Origin: an uncultured Saprospiraceae bacterium
Lineage (GTDB): Bacteria > Bacteroidota > Bacteroidia > Chitinophagales > Saprospiraceae
Direction: 5' to 3'
NCBI GenBank assembly: GCA_937951685.1
Contig: CALFBG010000098.1
Location: 1 to 32,056 of the forward strand
Length of the DNA stretch: 32,056 bases
In this document: positions 6,065 to 15,100 of the stretch, piece by piece
Numbering within the stretch: position 1 is the first letter of the stretch
How the letters are laid out: the number at the start of each line of letters is the position of its first letter
Notes under the pieces: model-generated
The model's database searches: none
Told to the model about the DNA's origin: nothing
The model's input: the letters and a program-made list of their open reading frames with translations, nothing else
Position numbers and translations under genes: made by a program

Positions 6065-7921
6065 ATGATGAAATACCTTAAGTTCTTATTGCTATGTTTT
6101 AGTCTTTATTTTATTGCTGCTTGTGATGAGCCGAAGCCAGGCTTGTGTGATTTTCCCGTTTGGGAACGAAAGCCGAGTGTTTTGATCGAGCCGGATAGTA
6201 TTAAGATAGTCGGTGATTTAGGTAGTTTTAAGGTAGAACGTTCTTATCAGGAGCGGAGTGGCGTACAACTGATTAACTTTAAGTTTAAGTCAGTACTTCC
6301 AGCGGAGTTAGCTCCCGTTACTTTAAAATTTAACTTTCCTTCCGTCGATATCAATGGATATTGGAACCCTAAAATAGCCATTGACAAAGTGAATTACTAC
6401 GGTAGTGGTTTCCCGGCAAAAGCTTCTTGGAATGCGCCCGTTCTTTGTTTTTACAATCAGGCTTTAGCAAACAAAATTACGATTGCGTTGTCGGATGCAC
6501 TCCATCTATCTTCGTTTGGCAGTGCTCTCAAAGCAGCGGATGTCAATTTTTATCCAGTGATCAAACTGTTTCAAGAGAAAATGCCTAAGATGACCGATTA
6601 CGAAATCACCTTACGCATTGATACTAGAGACATTCCTTATTACCGAGCGATTGACGAAGTAGCAAGCTGGTGGGCAGACTTTCCGGCGCATCGACCGATG
6701 TTTGTACCAGCAGGTGCAAAGCGTCCCATATATTCCACTTGCTACAGTTATCCTCAAGCTATTACGGCGGCAGAGATGCTGGCAGAATGTAAAATTGCTA
6801 AATCATTAGGCTGCGGAGCGGTAATTATGGAGGATGGTCGGCCAACTAAAGATGGGAATAGTGGATATGCTTATACCGGAGATTGGAGTCTAGATCGCAT
6901 TCCAGAGCGGAAAGCATTTGTAGATAGTGTTCATGCGACGGGGATGCAATTCCTACTTGGATATTCGTTGCCTTTCATGGGAGCGCAAGCAAAAAATCAT
7001 GTTGCTTTTAAAGGAAAGTACTTGCGACATTGGGAAGCTCAGGGCACCTACGTCTTGGATCCACGTTACCCGGAAGTTCGTCAGCACATCGTCAATAGTT
7101 ATCGTAAAGCTTTGGAAGATTGGGGCTTGGATGGTTTTAAAATAGACTTTATTAGATGGTTTACGGAGGGGAAGGATAGCCAATTGACTAAAGAAGGAGG
7201 CCGAGATTTTGCGAGCATCGACGAAGCTACCGATGCACTGATGACGGAAATTACTACGCAGCTCACAGCAATAAAACCTAATATTCTTTTAGCATATAGC
7301 CAAGCTTCTATCGGACCTTTACTGCGGAAATATGGAAATATGTTTCGCGGTGTAGATGCACCAAATAATGCGGTTGCCAACAAAGTAGGAATAACTAATC
7401 TACGAATTATGGCGCAAGCAACGGCGGTACATAGCGATAGCTTTACTTGGCGACCAGAAGAACCCGTAGAACAGGCCGCTTTACAAATTTTGAATACTTT
7501 ATACAGTGTCCCACAACTTTCTATAAAGCTGGCTGAAATTCCTGAAGATCATCTTACCATGATTCGCTACTGGTTTGATTTCTGGAATAAAAATAAAGCT
7601 GTTTTATTGGATGGGGATTTTATCCCTTCTAGTCCCGGAGCAAATTATCCAATCCTAACCGCCGTAGCAGCGAGACATCAGATAACAACGGTATATGAAG
7701 ACGTCGTAGTAAATGTCGGTAGTGCTATTCAGAAATTAGAAGTTATAAATGCCAACGCACAACCGCGAGTTGTACTTTCCTTAGCTTTTCCAAGGGAAGG
7801 GAACTTAAGTATTAGTGACTGTAAAGGGGAAGTAATATTAGCAGAAAAAGTAAAATTAGACAAAGGTATTCATGAAATTTCGGCACCTGTTTCTGGAATG
7901 GTCTCCTTTGATTTTAACTAA
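6065..7921 (+). CDS. GH36-like (clan GH-D) glycoside hydrolase, lipoprotein
   Basis: 618 residues; signal peptide with lipobox FIAAC (Cys20). An N-terminal beta-rich domain (about 30-200) precedes a TIM barrel (about 220-520) and a short C-terminal beta domain. The barrel carries the retaining GH36 pattern: LDGFKIDFIRWF with presumed nucleophile D361, and MFRGVDAPNN with presumed acid/base D431. Other GH36-like stretches are PIYSTCYSYPQ, FVDSVHATGMQFLLGYSLPF, FKGKYLRHW, and LDPRYPEVRQHI. Where I would expect STWYSYH and DDGWQ, this protein has STCYSYPQ and EDGRP, so active-site aromatic residues look replaced; the substrate may not be plain alpha-galactoside. ATG 6065 or ATG 6068 could be the start. 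It is a single-gene unit converging with the amylase gene. Confidence 0.8.
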   Translation: MMKYLKFLLLCFSLYFIAACDEPKPGLCDFPVWERKPSVLIEPDSIKIVGDLGSFKVERSYQERSGVQLINFKFKSVLPAELAPVTLKFNFPSVDINGYWNPKIAIDKVNYYGSGFPAKASWNAPVLCFYNQALANKITIALSDALHLSSFGSALKAADVNFYPVIKLFQEKMPKMTDYEITLRIDTRDIPYYRAIDEVASWWADFPAHRPMFVPAGAKRPIYSTCYSYPQAITAAEMLAECKIAKSLGCGAVIMEDGRPTKDGNSGYAYTGDWSLDRIPERKAFVDSVHATGMQFLLGYSLPFMGAQAKNHVAFKGKYLRHWEAQGTYVLDPRYPEVRQHIVNSYRKALEDWGLDGFKIDFIRWFTEGKDSQLTKEGGRDFASIDEATDALMTEITTQLTAIKPNILLAYSQASIGPLLRKYGNMFRGVDAPNNAVANKVGITNLRIMAQATAVHSDSFTWRPEEPVEQAALQILNTLYSVPQLSIKLAEIPEDHLTMIRYWFDFWNKNKAVLLDGDFIPSSPGANYPILTAVAARHQITTVYEDVVVNVGSAIQKLEVINANAQPRVVLSLAFPREGNLSISDCKGEVILAEKVKLDKGIHEISAPVSGMVSFDFN

Positions 7922-7930
7922 ATAGTTTCC

Positions 7931-7972
7931 AAAAAAAAGCGCTCGAATTGCTATCTTGGAAATTCGAGCGCT
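7931..7972 (-). terminator. Intrinsic terminator of the alpha-amylase gene (minus strand)
   Basis: A perfect 12-bp stem (7938-7949 with 7961-7972; AGCGCTCGAATT and its complement) with an 11-base loop. Read on the minus strand it is followed by eight U (A run 7931-7938). It sits between the converging GH36-like and amylase genes and chiefly serves the minus-strand transcript; in the plus direction only ATAAATAG follows. Confidence 0.8.
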
Positions 7973-7995
7973 CAATAAATAGGGTAGCGTAAGTA

Positions 7996-10545
7996 TTAAT
8001 ATTTTACCAACTGTAAAGCTTTGAATCCTTGCTCCGAATTCAACTGAATCCAATATACGCCAGTGGGCAAATCCTCAATGTTTAGATCAAGCGTTTGATT
8101 TCCTTTCGAGAGTTGAAAATCGAGTTTTCGGACTCGTTTACCCTGTAAGTTCAGCAACTCAATTTCCACCATTTCCGTAAGGCTACTATTGATACTCATT
8201 GTAATTTGATCGCGCGCCGGATTTGGGGCGACTTGAAAATCAGTAAGGTCTTTAGCCAAGCGTACGGTTTGTACCTCCGTGTATTCAAATTTGCCGTCAA
8301 GGTCTAATAACTTTAAGCGGTAATACAGCGGACGACCAAAGACAGCGGTTAAGTCGTCATATTGATAGCGTATTTGTTGTGTGCCCGCTTGCCAGCCTAT
8401 CGGTTCAAAACGCTGACCATCCAAGGAGCGTTGGATTTCGAAACCCGCAAAATCCACTTCGTCGTAACTCGTCCAATCGAGTCGCACAAAATCTTCTTTT
8501 GCCGTTGCTTGAAATTGACCTAAGGTTAAAGGAAGTAGCGCCGCTTCACTGGCGTTAATCCAAACGGAGTAGGATTTCGGAGGAAGTTCTACATAGATTT
8601 CATTTGCCGCATTCGCGAAAGAATTGCTAATGATTGCGAAAGGGAAATTAGAATTGCCCAAAGCATCATAGAGCGTATCTCCAACGGAAAGATTTGTCAT
8701 ATTTACTCCATGATCTACTTTTAAAATATCGTTAGAGAAATTGATCGCAACGATAACTTCTTTTCCACCGATGCCACCGGAGAGTTGATACAAGAGTGTT
8801 TTATCGGTACTTCCACTCAAAAAATTGCTGGTGTATCCGTTGCCAAATTGATTTAAATAATCAACTGCATTAGATTGGAAAATATAGTTTTTATGTAAGG
8901 CAAGTAATGCGTCAATCTCTGCTTTCAAATTGAGGACGGGCGCATTGGGAATGACGTCACCAAAATAGTCTGGATAATAAACACAAGGAAGGCCAATTTG
9001 ATTATTCGTTAATAGATAGGTGTAAGCGAGCATTGGATCATTTTGAACAGGCTGCCCCGCATCTCGAAAATCGTGATTGTTAACAAAAGTCACCACGTTA
9101 TTGCTACTTGCTCCAACGCCATTTACTAAACCAGAATTAAAGACACCTCGTACATCGGCACCCGGATTATCACAAGCGTCTTTTAACGCATTCCGGATAC
9201 TGAAATCAAAGACGCGCATATCAATAGCCGCTTTTGTATCGCTATCCATACTTGCTTGTACAGCGTTTACCCAGTTGTTGAGTATACTCGGATTGCCATC
9301 AAAAAATTCGCCTACGACCATGCCCGGATCAATTCCTTCATCGTGTAAATAATCCATTAGATCTCCGGTGAATTCCGGACTAAAGTGCTTCACGGCATCC
9401 ATTCTAAAACCACGGATACCGACATCTTCCCACAACCATTTAGACCAAACATTTAAGGTGTCAATCGTTTTTTGTACGTTGGTTTGATCATAATCGTAGA
9501 AGAACCACATCCAATCAAAGTCGCCGTTGAGTTGTGTAGGATTTCCGTTGGGTTTGAAATAGGTATAATCCATTCCTCCGCGACCGCTAGGCATATTGGT
9601 AAAGTCGGTATAAGTTTGATACCCAACTTGGCTTTGAATATCCTGAGTTCCATCCCAGATACCTGCAATGAAATGATCAGAATAATTGCCATTACTATTA
9701 CTCATATAAATCCAAATCGTATCTCCCGCAGCGTTAAAGTCACTATTCTGAATCGTGAGTTGAAATTCGTCAATCCCACAAGCACCACCACAAGTTCCAA
9801 TATCGTCAATACTGGCATTCATGTCTACGCCTAATTTCAAAATGGTATTGCCTTGCCCACAATCGCCACCACCATTTCCCGCTATTTCGTTTTCATCAAG
9901 GGCTGGCAGGTTTTGAAAACCGACGGTATTGGTCTCCATATAAACTTTGTACGAGCGGTTGTAATAATTAGGATGGGTAGAAGCGGATCTTATTTTGAAA
10001 TAATAGGTTTTCGCGCCATTCCCCGTAGTTCCTCCTAAGGGTAAGTAGCAGCGGTAACGATCGGAAGGAAAAGCGTTGTCACCACTATTCACCTTTGTGC
10101 AGTTAAGATTTTCAATCCAACCTTCGACGGCGGGATTATCTTCGGCTTTACCACCATCCCGATGATTGTAAACGACATCGGCTACTGCCTTAACACCATT
10201 GGTCTGCAAGGTAGCAATGACCTGATCGACATCTGCTCGCGTACCAAAACCAGTTGCGCCTACCGCAGGATCTCCAAGGTCATATAAATCTTGTGGATCA
10301 TAACCATTAGAACCACTTCCAAAACTCGCGCGCGATAAGGGCGGCAACCATAAATAAGTAAAACCAGCTTGTCCTAAGTGTGCAGCGCGCTGATTGAGCG
10401 TATCTGCCCAATTGTGGCCTTGCGCCGTTTTGGGGTAATCCCAATACCAACCTTGCATCATGACATCTTGAGCGGTGAGCACATTGCTGAGTAGTAGGAG
10501 GCAAATGCAGGGGAGTAGCAGTCGTAGTTTTTTTTGTAAATTCAT
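7996..10545 (-). CDS. Secreted alpha-amylase (GH13) with T9SS C-terminal sorting domain
   Basis: 849 residues. Signal peptide 1-25 (LLLSNVLTAQ). The GH13 barrel starts MMQGWYWD and shows all catalytic regions: VADVVYNHRD (121-130), GFRMDAVKH with nucleophile D383, VVGEFFDG with acid/base E413, and FVNNHDF with D492. It should hydrolyse internal alpha-1,4 links of starch or glycogen-like glucans outside the cell. About 190 residues (145-335) rich in Gly, Asn, Asp and Cys are inserted between the NHRD motif and the next barrel strand, far more than a usual domain B. After the C domain comes an Ig/FN3-like module (about 671-762, FAGFEIQRSLDGQRFEPIGW) and a type A sorting domain (VAPNPARDQITMS to the C-terminus, KALQLVKY) that directs export through T9SS and surface attachment or release. 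ATG at 10545. Confidence 0.95.
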   Translation of the reverse strand: MNLQKKLRLLLPCICLLLLSNVLTAQDVMMQGWYWDYPKTAQGHNWADTLNQRAAHLGQAGFTYLWLPPLSRASFGSGSNGYDPQDLYDLGDPAVGATGFGTRADVDQVIATLQTNGVKAVADVVYNHRDGGKAEDNPAVEGWIENLNCTKVNSGDNAFPSDRYRCYLPLGGTTGNGAKTYYFKIRSASTHPNYYNRSYKVYMETNTVGFQNLPALDENEIAGNGGGDCGQGNTILKLGVDMNASIDDIGTCGGACGIDEFQLTIQNSDFNAAGDTIWIYMSNSNGNYSDHFIAGIWDGTQDIQSQVGYQTYTDFTNMPSGRGGMDYTYFKPNGNPTQLNGDFDWMWFFYDYDQTNVQKTIDTLNVWSKWLWEDVGIRGFRMDAVKHFSPEFTGDLMDYLHDEGIDPGMVVGEFFDGNPSILNNWVNAVQASMDSDTKAAIDMRVFDFSIRNALKDACDNPGADVRGVFNSGLVNGVGASSNNVVTFVNNHDFRDAGQPVQNDPMLAYTYLLTNNQIGLPCVYYPDYFGDVIPNAPVLNLKAEIDALLALHKNYIFQSNAVDYLNQFGNGYTSNFLSGSTDKTLLYQLSGGIGGKEVIVAINFSNDILKVDHGVNMTNLSVGDTLYDALGNSNFPFAIISNSFANAANEIYVELPPKSYSVWINASEAALLPLTLGQFQATAKEDFVRLDWTSYDEVDFAGFEIQRSLDGQRFEPIGWQAGTQQIRYQYDDLTAVFGRPLYYRLKLLDLDGKFEYTEVQTVRLAKDLTDFQVAPNPARDQITMSINSSLTEMVEIELLNLQGKRVRKLDFQLSKGNQTLDLNIEDLPTGVYWIQLNSEQGFKALQLVKY

Positions 10546-10609
10546 GTTCGAAGTGTTTAGGAACGCTGAGCAATTAGCAAAAAATTGAGTGGTGGTTTTT
10601 CGTTTGCGT

Positions 10610-10617
10610 CAAAATTA
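10610..10617 (-). promoter_or_regulatory. Candidate -7 box for the alpha-amylase gene
   Basis: On the minus strand 10617-10610 reads TAATTTTG, a full match to the Bacteroidota -7 consensus TAnnTTTG, about 65 bases before the amylase ATG. No TTG stands at the usual 19-21 bases upstream, so support is partial. Confidence 0.35.
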
Positions 10618-10822
10618 CACAAAGTAATTGTGATTTTGAAATGTTGATTTAAAAAATATACGAATGGACTACCTTGACTTTCTGAGGAGATTTATCCATT
10701 TATAGCTTCAAAATGGCAATTAAATTCTACTAAATGAGTAGTTAGATCCTATTAAATTAGAGCTTTTGAAGAAGCGCTTGTCTCAGATTTGTGTAATTTG
10801 AAACTCATTAATTATAAAAATC

Positions 10823-11452
10823 ATGAGATTGAGATTATTAGGTATCATATTATTATTTCATTTTACTTTAGCAGGCATGGCAGCACAAACAGCAAAAAGT
10901 ATCATTCTTTACGAATCCTACGAGGATTACCTTAACGCTCAGGGTAAGGAAACGGTAGGCGATTTCAAATTGCTTAGTAATATTTCATTATTGGGTGCTA
11001 AATCTTTAATTTTTAATCGTAGAGAAGGGGATAATGAAAGGCCAAGAAAAGTAAAGGTAAACTGCAAAAAGCTTTGGGGCTTTGTTTACAACGGCTTACT
11101 CTTCCGGATAGATTCCGAAAGTAAGATACCTTATTTTTTAAAGTCGGAAGGCTCTTTTTATTATTATGAAAATGGATTAGCTACGTTACATTTGTTACGA
11201 GAAAATGCCGAAGTTGATTTGTCGCAGGCTGTTCCAGTGATGGACGAATTAGATCGTGAATCTTGGGGTGGGGAAGCTTGTCTTTCTAAGCGCCTGAATT
11301 CGGTATTTTATGATATCTCTTCTCGCAGAACTTTGGAAAAAGCTGTAGCTTTACATCCAGCATGGAAAGTGCTTCTAGATTGCGTGTCGGAAAGTCAAGA
11401 AACGGATCCTACTTGGCAACTTAGAAAATGTATAGCAAAACATAATCGCTAG
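10823..11452 (+). CDS. Secreted or periplasmic protein of unknown function
   Basis: 209 residues with a cleavable signal peptide (MRLRLLGIILLFHFTLAGMAAQ). I do not recognise the family. The mature part opens with SIILYESYEDYLNAQGK, has a basic middle segment (NRREGDNERPRKVKVNCKKLWGFVYNGLLFRI) and four cysteines, and ends with a charged tail. The phrase KLWGFVYNGLLFRI, followed by aromatic-rich strands (GSFYYYENGLATLHLL), suggests a small beta domain as in other Bacteroidota-only secreted proteins. It is divergent from the amylase gene across about 280 bases. The four-helix membrane protein follows 149 bases downstream on the same strand; a functional link is not shown. Confidence 0.75.
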   Translation: MRLRLLGIILLFHFTLAGMAAQTAKSIILYESYEDYLNAQGKETVGDFKLLSNISLLGAKSLIFNRREGDNERPRKVKVNCKKLWGFVYNGLLFRIDSESKIPYFLKSEGSFYYYENGLATLHLLRENAEVDLSQAVPVMDELDRESWGGEACLSKRLNSVFYDISSRRTLEKAVALHPAWKVLLDCVSESQETDPTWQLRKCIAKHNR

Positions 11453-11467
11453 TTTTTCAGAATTGCG

Positions 11468-11475
11468 TAACTTTG
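11468..11475 (+). promoter_or_regulatory. Candidate -7 box before the four-helix membrane protein gene
   Basis: TAACTTTG matches TAnnTTTG fully and lies about 126 bases before the preferred ATG at 11602. There is no TTG at the expected -33 distance. If it is used, the gene has its own promoter and a 5' leader of about 115 bases. Confidence 0.3.
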
Positions 11476-11601
11476 AAAAAAGTTGTGCTTAGGAGTTGTT
11501 TAAAAACTTCCAAAGAATTTCAAGCGGAACAAAAAAATTGCTTACTTATACAAAGGGAAAGTTTTTTTCAAGTGCTTTTGAATGATGAAAGAATTTCTAA
11601 G

Positions 11602-11988
11602 ATGAATGAAACGTTAGATGATCATTTATTAGAAAATACTTCACCAAAAAGAAAACCTAGTCAGTGGTTTTATTTTTTTCTAGTCGTATTGTTGCTTGGC
11701 AGTCTACTGTCTACAATACTGGCTTGGAGAGATGTTGAAAATATTATTTATTACGGTCCCGTGATGTCCGTTATTGGCGTTATCTTTTCTTTTTTGGCAA
11801 GAGGTATAAAAAACCAACGAGCATTTTTGTTGGGAATAGTACCGCTCTTAGTATCTACGCTTTTGTTACTCATCATTTACTTCCAAGATTATTCACCGAG
11901 TGATTGTCAGTTTTGGGTGCCAGTATTCCTTTCTACGGTGGTGGTGGGTATGCTTATTTCGGGGATTACTATTTTTACTGCTAAATGA
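11602..11988 (+). CDS. Small four-helix integral membrane protein, unknown function
   Basis: 128 residues from ATG 11602 (MNETLDDHLLENTSPKRKPSQ). A short polar, positively charged N-terminus is followed by four hydrophobic segments: WFYFFLVVLLLGSLLSTILAW, then GPVMSVIGVIFSFLA, FLLGIVPLLVSTLLLLIIYF, and FWVPVFLSTVVVGMLISGI. The reading frame is open further upstream (TTG 11473), but the extra 43 residues look like translated leader, so the later ATG is chosen. This resembles the small membrane proteins with a cytoplasmic proline/lysine linker that are common in Bacteroidota, with no known role. A weak plus-strand end region follows, and the converging FG-GAP gene terminator is at 12096. Confidence 0.65.
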   Translation: MNETLDDHLLENTSPKRKPSQWFYFFLVVLLLGSLLSTILAWRDVENIIYYGPVMSVIGVIFSFLARGIKNQRAFLLGIVPLLVSTLLLLIIYFQDYSPSDCQFWVPVFLSTVVVGMLISGITIFTAK

Positions 11989-12095
11989 TTTTATTTGGTG
12001 GAGCTTTACTAAACCTTTTATTCCTCTTTTGGCCGACCAAATGAATTCCTTTTATTAGAATGAAGGGATACTGGCAAAACGAAAAGGGGATTCCT

Positions 12096-12133
12096 AAAAA
12101 GCAACGAGGCAATCCCAAAACCTTGAGATTGCC
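12096..12133 (-). terminator. Intrinsic terminator of the FG-GAP/ASPIC gene (minus strand)
   Basis: Minus-strand stem of 11 pairs (12108-12118 with 12123-12133; GGCAATC/GATTGCC core plus CAA/TTG, one G-T wobble) with a 4-base loop. The minus-strand transcript then runs into UUUUU (A run 12096-12100) after a short spacer. It lies 34 bases beyond the stop codon. Confidence 0.65.
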
Positions 12134-12166
12134 CCATTCCTAACTTATAAAATTGCTAATCCAATT

Positions 12167-15100
12167 TTATCTTTGTACGATAAATCTACTCGTCGTAACG
12201 AGTATCGAATCATCCATTTTAATAAAATACTGACCGTTTGCCCAATTCTCAATTGGTAATTCAACTCGGTTATCTCCTTCGAATAAATCTATATTTTGCG
12301 CAAAGACCAATTGTCCGATAGTATTAAAAATGGAGAATTGCATCTGTCTTGGCGTTGAACTTTCAAGGTCAATGAAGAGTTGATTACTAGCCACTGGATT
12401 CGGGAAAATTTCGTGCAAAACGTAACCTGCTTCCAATGGTACTCGCACAGAAATGATGTTGGAATACGCGTGCGTACCGTCTAGGTTAACTACTTTCAAG
12501 CGATAGTAGTAATTACCATTCCCCGGAATTTGATCATCGTCATGACCGTAGTTTTGGGTCTGGTAACTATTGCCATTGCTGTTGACCCAAGCAATTTTTT
12601 CAAAACGATCCCGTGAAGTACTTCGTTGTACCTCATAGCCAAATACTTCTTTTTCAGAAGCCGTCACCCAACTCAATTGGATGTATTCGTTTTTGATTGG
12701 TACACCGCTAAAGCTTAATAATTCTGCGGGTAAAAGTGCATTTTCTACAATGGTCACGACTTGATTTGCCGCGACGTCGAACTGCTTGCTGACCGCACCG
12801 GAAAGCCATCTTACCACGACCGAATCTACCGAAGTTTCCGCACCTAATCCCATCGTGATGATTTTACTATTCTGACCAAGATAAGCTTCCCCAGCCATCA
12901 AATAGCGTGTATGTCGATCTCCATTTAAATAAAATTCAACCCAAGATCCGATTCCATCTCGATTGCTCGCTACGCCTTGCAACTTCACTTTAAGGTAATT
13001 GTGTCCACTGTTGATTTTATTTTGCCAAAGCATAAAATTGTAAGTCCCATCGTTACAAACCGCGACGTCGGGATATCCGTTGTTATCAAAATCTCCGATC
13101 GCATTCGAGAAACTTTTTACCGTATCTCCGGGTAAACCACGGACCAAAATTTCTTTAAAAGTACCGTCTCCCTCACTTCTATATAAAGCATTGGGTTGAC
13201 TGGCTACTGGATTCATACTACTTGCGTAAAGGTCTAAATCGGAGTCGTTGTCGAAGTCAAAAAAGTTCGCTCCCCAGCCTACACGGTTAAAATTAACCCC
13301 TGCACTGACGGACACTTCCGTGAAATCCGCAGTACCCGATTCTAAATTATTGCGCAGCAATTTGTTGCCACCCGCCGGCGTATTTGAAATATAAATATCT
13401 AAGTCACCATCTTCATCATAATCCGCTACGCCTACGTTCATTGCATCAATTAAGAGATTAGAATTGGTCGTCGCACTAACGTCAGTAAATGTTCCGTCGC
13501 CATTATTATGGAGCATGGTATTCGCAAAGTTAGTCCGATCAATTGCAATATAAATATCTTGATAGCCATCTTTATCGTAATCTAAAAATCCTGCACATAA
13601 TGGAATTTTGTTGGCGTCACCAACTCCGGCTTCGATCGTTTTATCTTCAAAGGTACCATCGCCTTTATTGCGATAAAGGAAATTACTGTAGAGCGGATTT
13701 GAAAATAAATCATAATTAATTACGTATAAATCCAAGTATCCATCATTGTCATAATCTCCAAAACTAGCGCCCATCGAAGGATCATTGATTATCTTGAGTC
13801 CGGAAGCATTTGTAATGTCCGTCATCACCATCGAGCCATTATTTTGGTACAATCTATTTTGACTATCATAGTTAGCAACAAATAAATCTTGGTCGCCGTC
13901 GTTGTCGTAATCTACCCAAAGTATTTGCTTAGATTCGGCCGTTAGACTAACTCCGGTGAGTGATACACTTTGGAAACTGCCACTCATATTTTGATAAAAC
14001 TTTAAGTCTTGGGTGCCATTGGTCGCAAAACTTAAATCATCCCAGCCATCGTTGTTGAAATCAGCGAAAGAAATACCACCACCAACGAATCCGGTACCGT
14101 AACCAGTTGTTATATTTTGGGCACTGGCTACTTCTTCGAAGCAACTTTCCGTAATGGTAATTTTTTGATTGATGCTTACATTATAGCGAACATCTTCCAT
14201 CCCACTTAGCCATTTGACTTTAATTGAGTCGATGGTAGCAGCAGTACCGATACCAATGTTTTCGTAGCTAGAGTTTTGTGCTAAGAAAGCAATTCCGGAG
14301 TGCGTATAGCGATAATACGTTTCGCCACCGGCATAAACTTCAATCCAACTTCCGATGCCATCTCGATTGGATAAAGTTCCTACCAATTCTACTTTGACGA
14401 AGTTGTTTGCATTTGTATTTTGGTTTTGCCAAACCATGTGCGCATAAGTATCGTAATTGCTTACCGCAAAATCAGGATAGCCATCATTATTTAAATCTCC
14501 GATCGCGTTGGCAAAACTAGTAACCGTATCTCCGGGTAAACCATTTGCTAAGGGCTCCGTAAAAGTTCCGTTACCTTGATTTTCGTATAAAGCGTTGGGT
14601 TCATTAGCTAGTGCTCGCATACTAGATACATATAAATCAAGATCTCCATCGTTATCATAATCTACAAAGTTTCCACCCCAACCTACTCGGAAAAAGCCCA
14701 CTCCGGCCGCTGCGGTACAATCGCTAAAGGTGCCATCTCCTTGGTTACAAAGTAGCACGTTGCCTCCCGGTGTATTGGTTACATAAATATCCTCATCGCC
14801 ATCATTATCATAATCTCCCAAGCCTACATTCATGGCATCAATAACGATGTTTGTACCACTCGCCGCACTCACGTCGCTAAAGTTAGCGTTGCCATCGTTA
14901 GCGAGTAAAGAATTGCTAAAGAATCGATCAATCGCTGTATAAATATCTTGATCACCATCTTTATCGAAATCAAAAGCTGCGGAGCAAAAAGAGAGCGCAT
15001 CCGCCTCTGCGGTGGTGGCAGTTGTAATGTCGGTAAAAGTCCCATCACCATCACTTTGGTAAAGGTAATTGGTACAATTACAACCCGTTCCTAAGGAATG

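Noticed and set aside
9077-9834. Plus-strand open frames opposite the amylase gene
   Set aside because: They lie fully inside a well-supported GH13 coding sequence and have no domain of their own.
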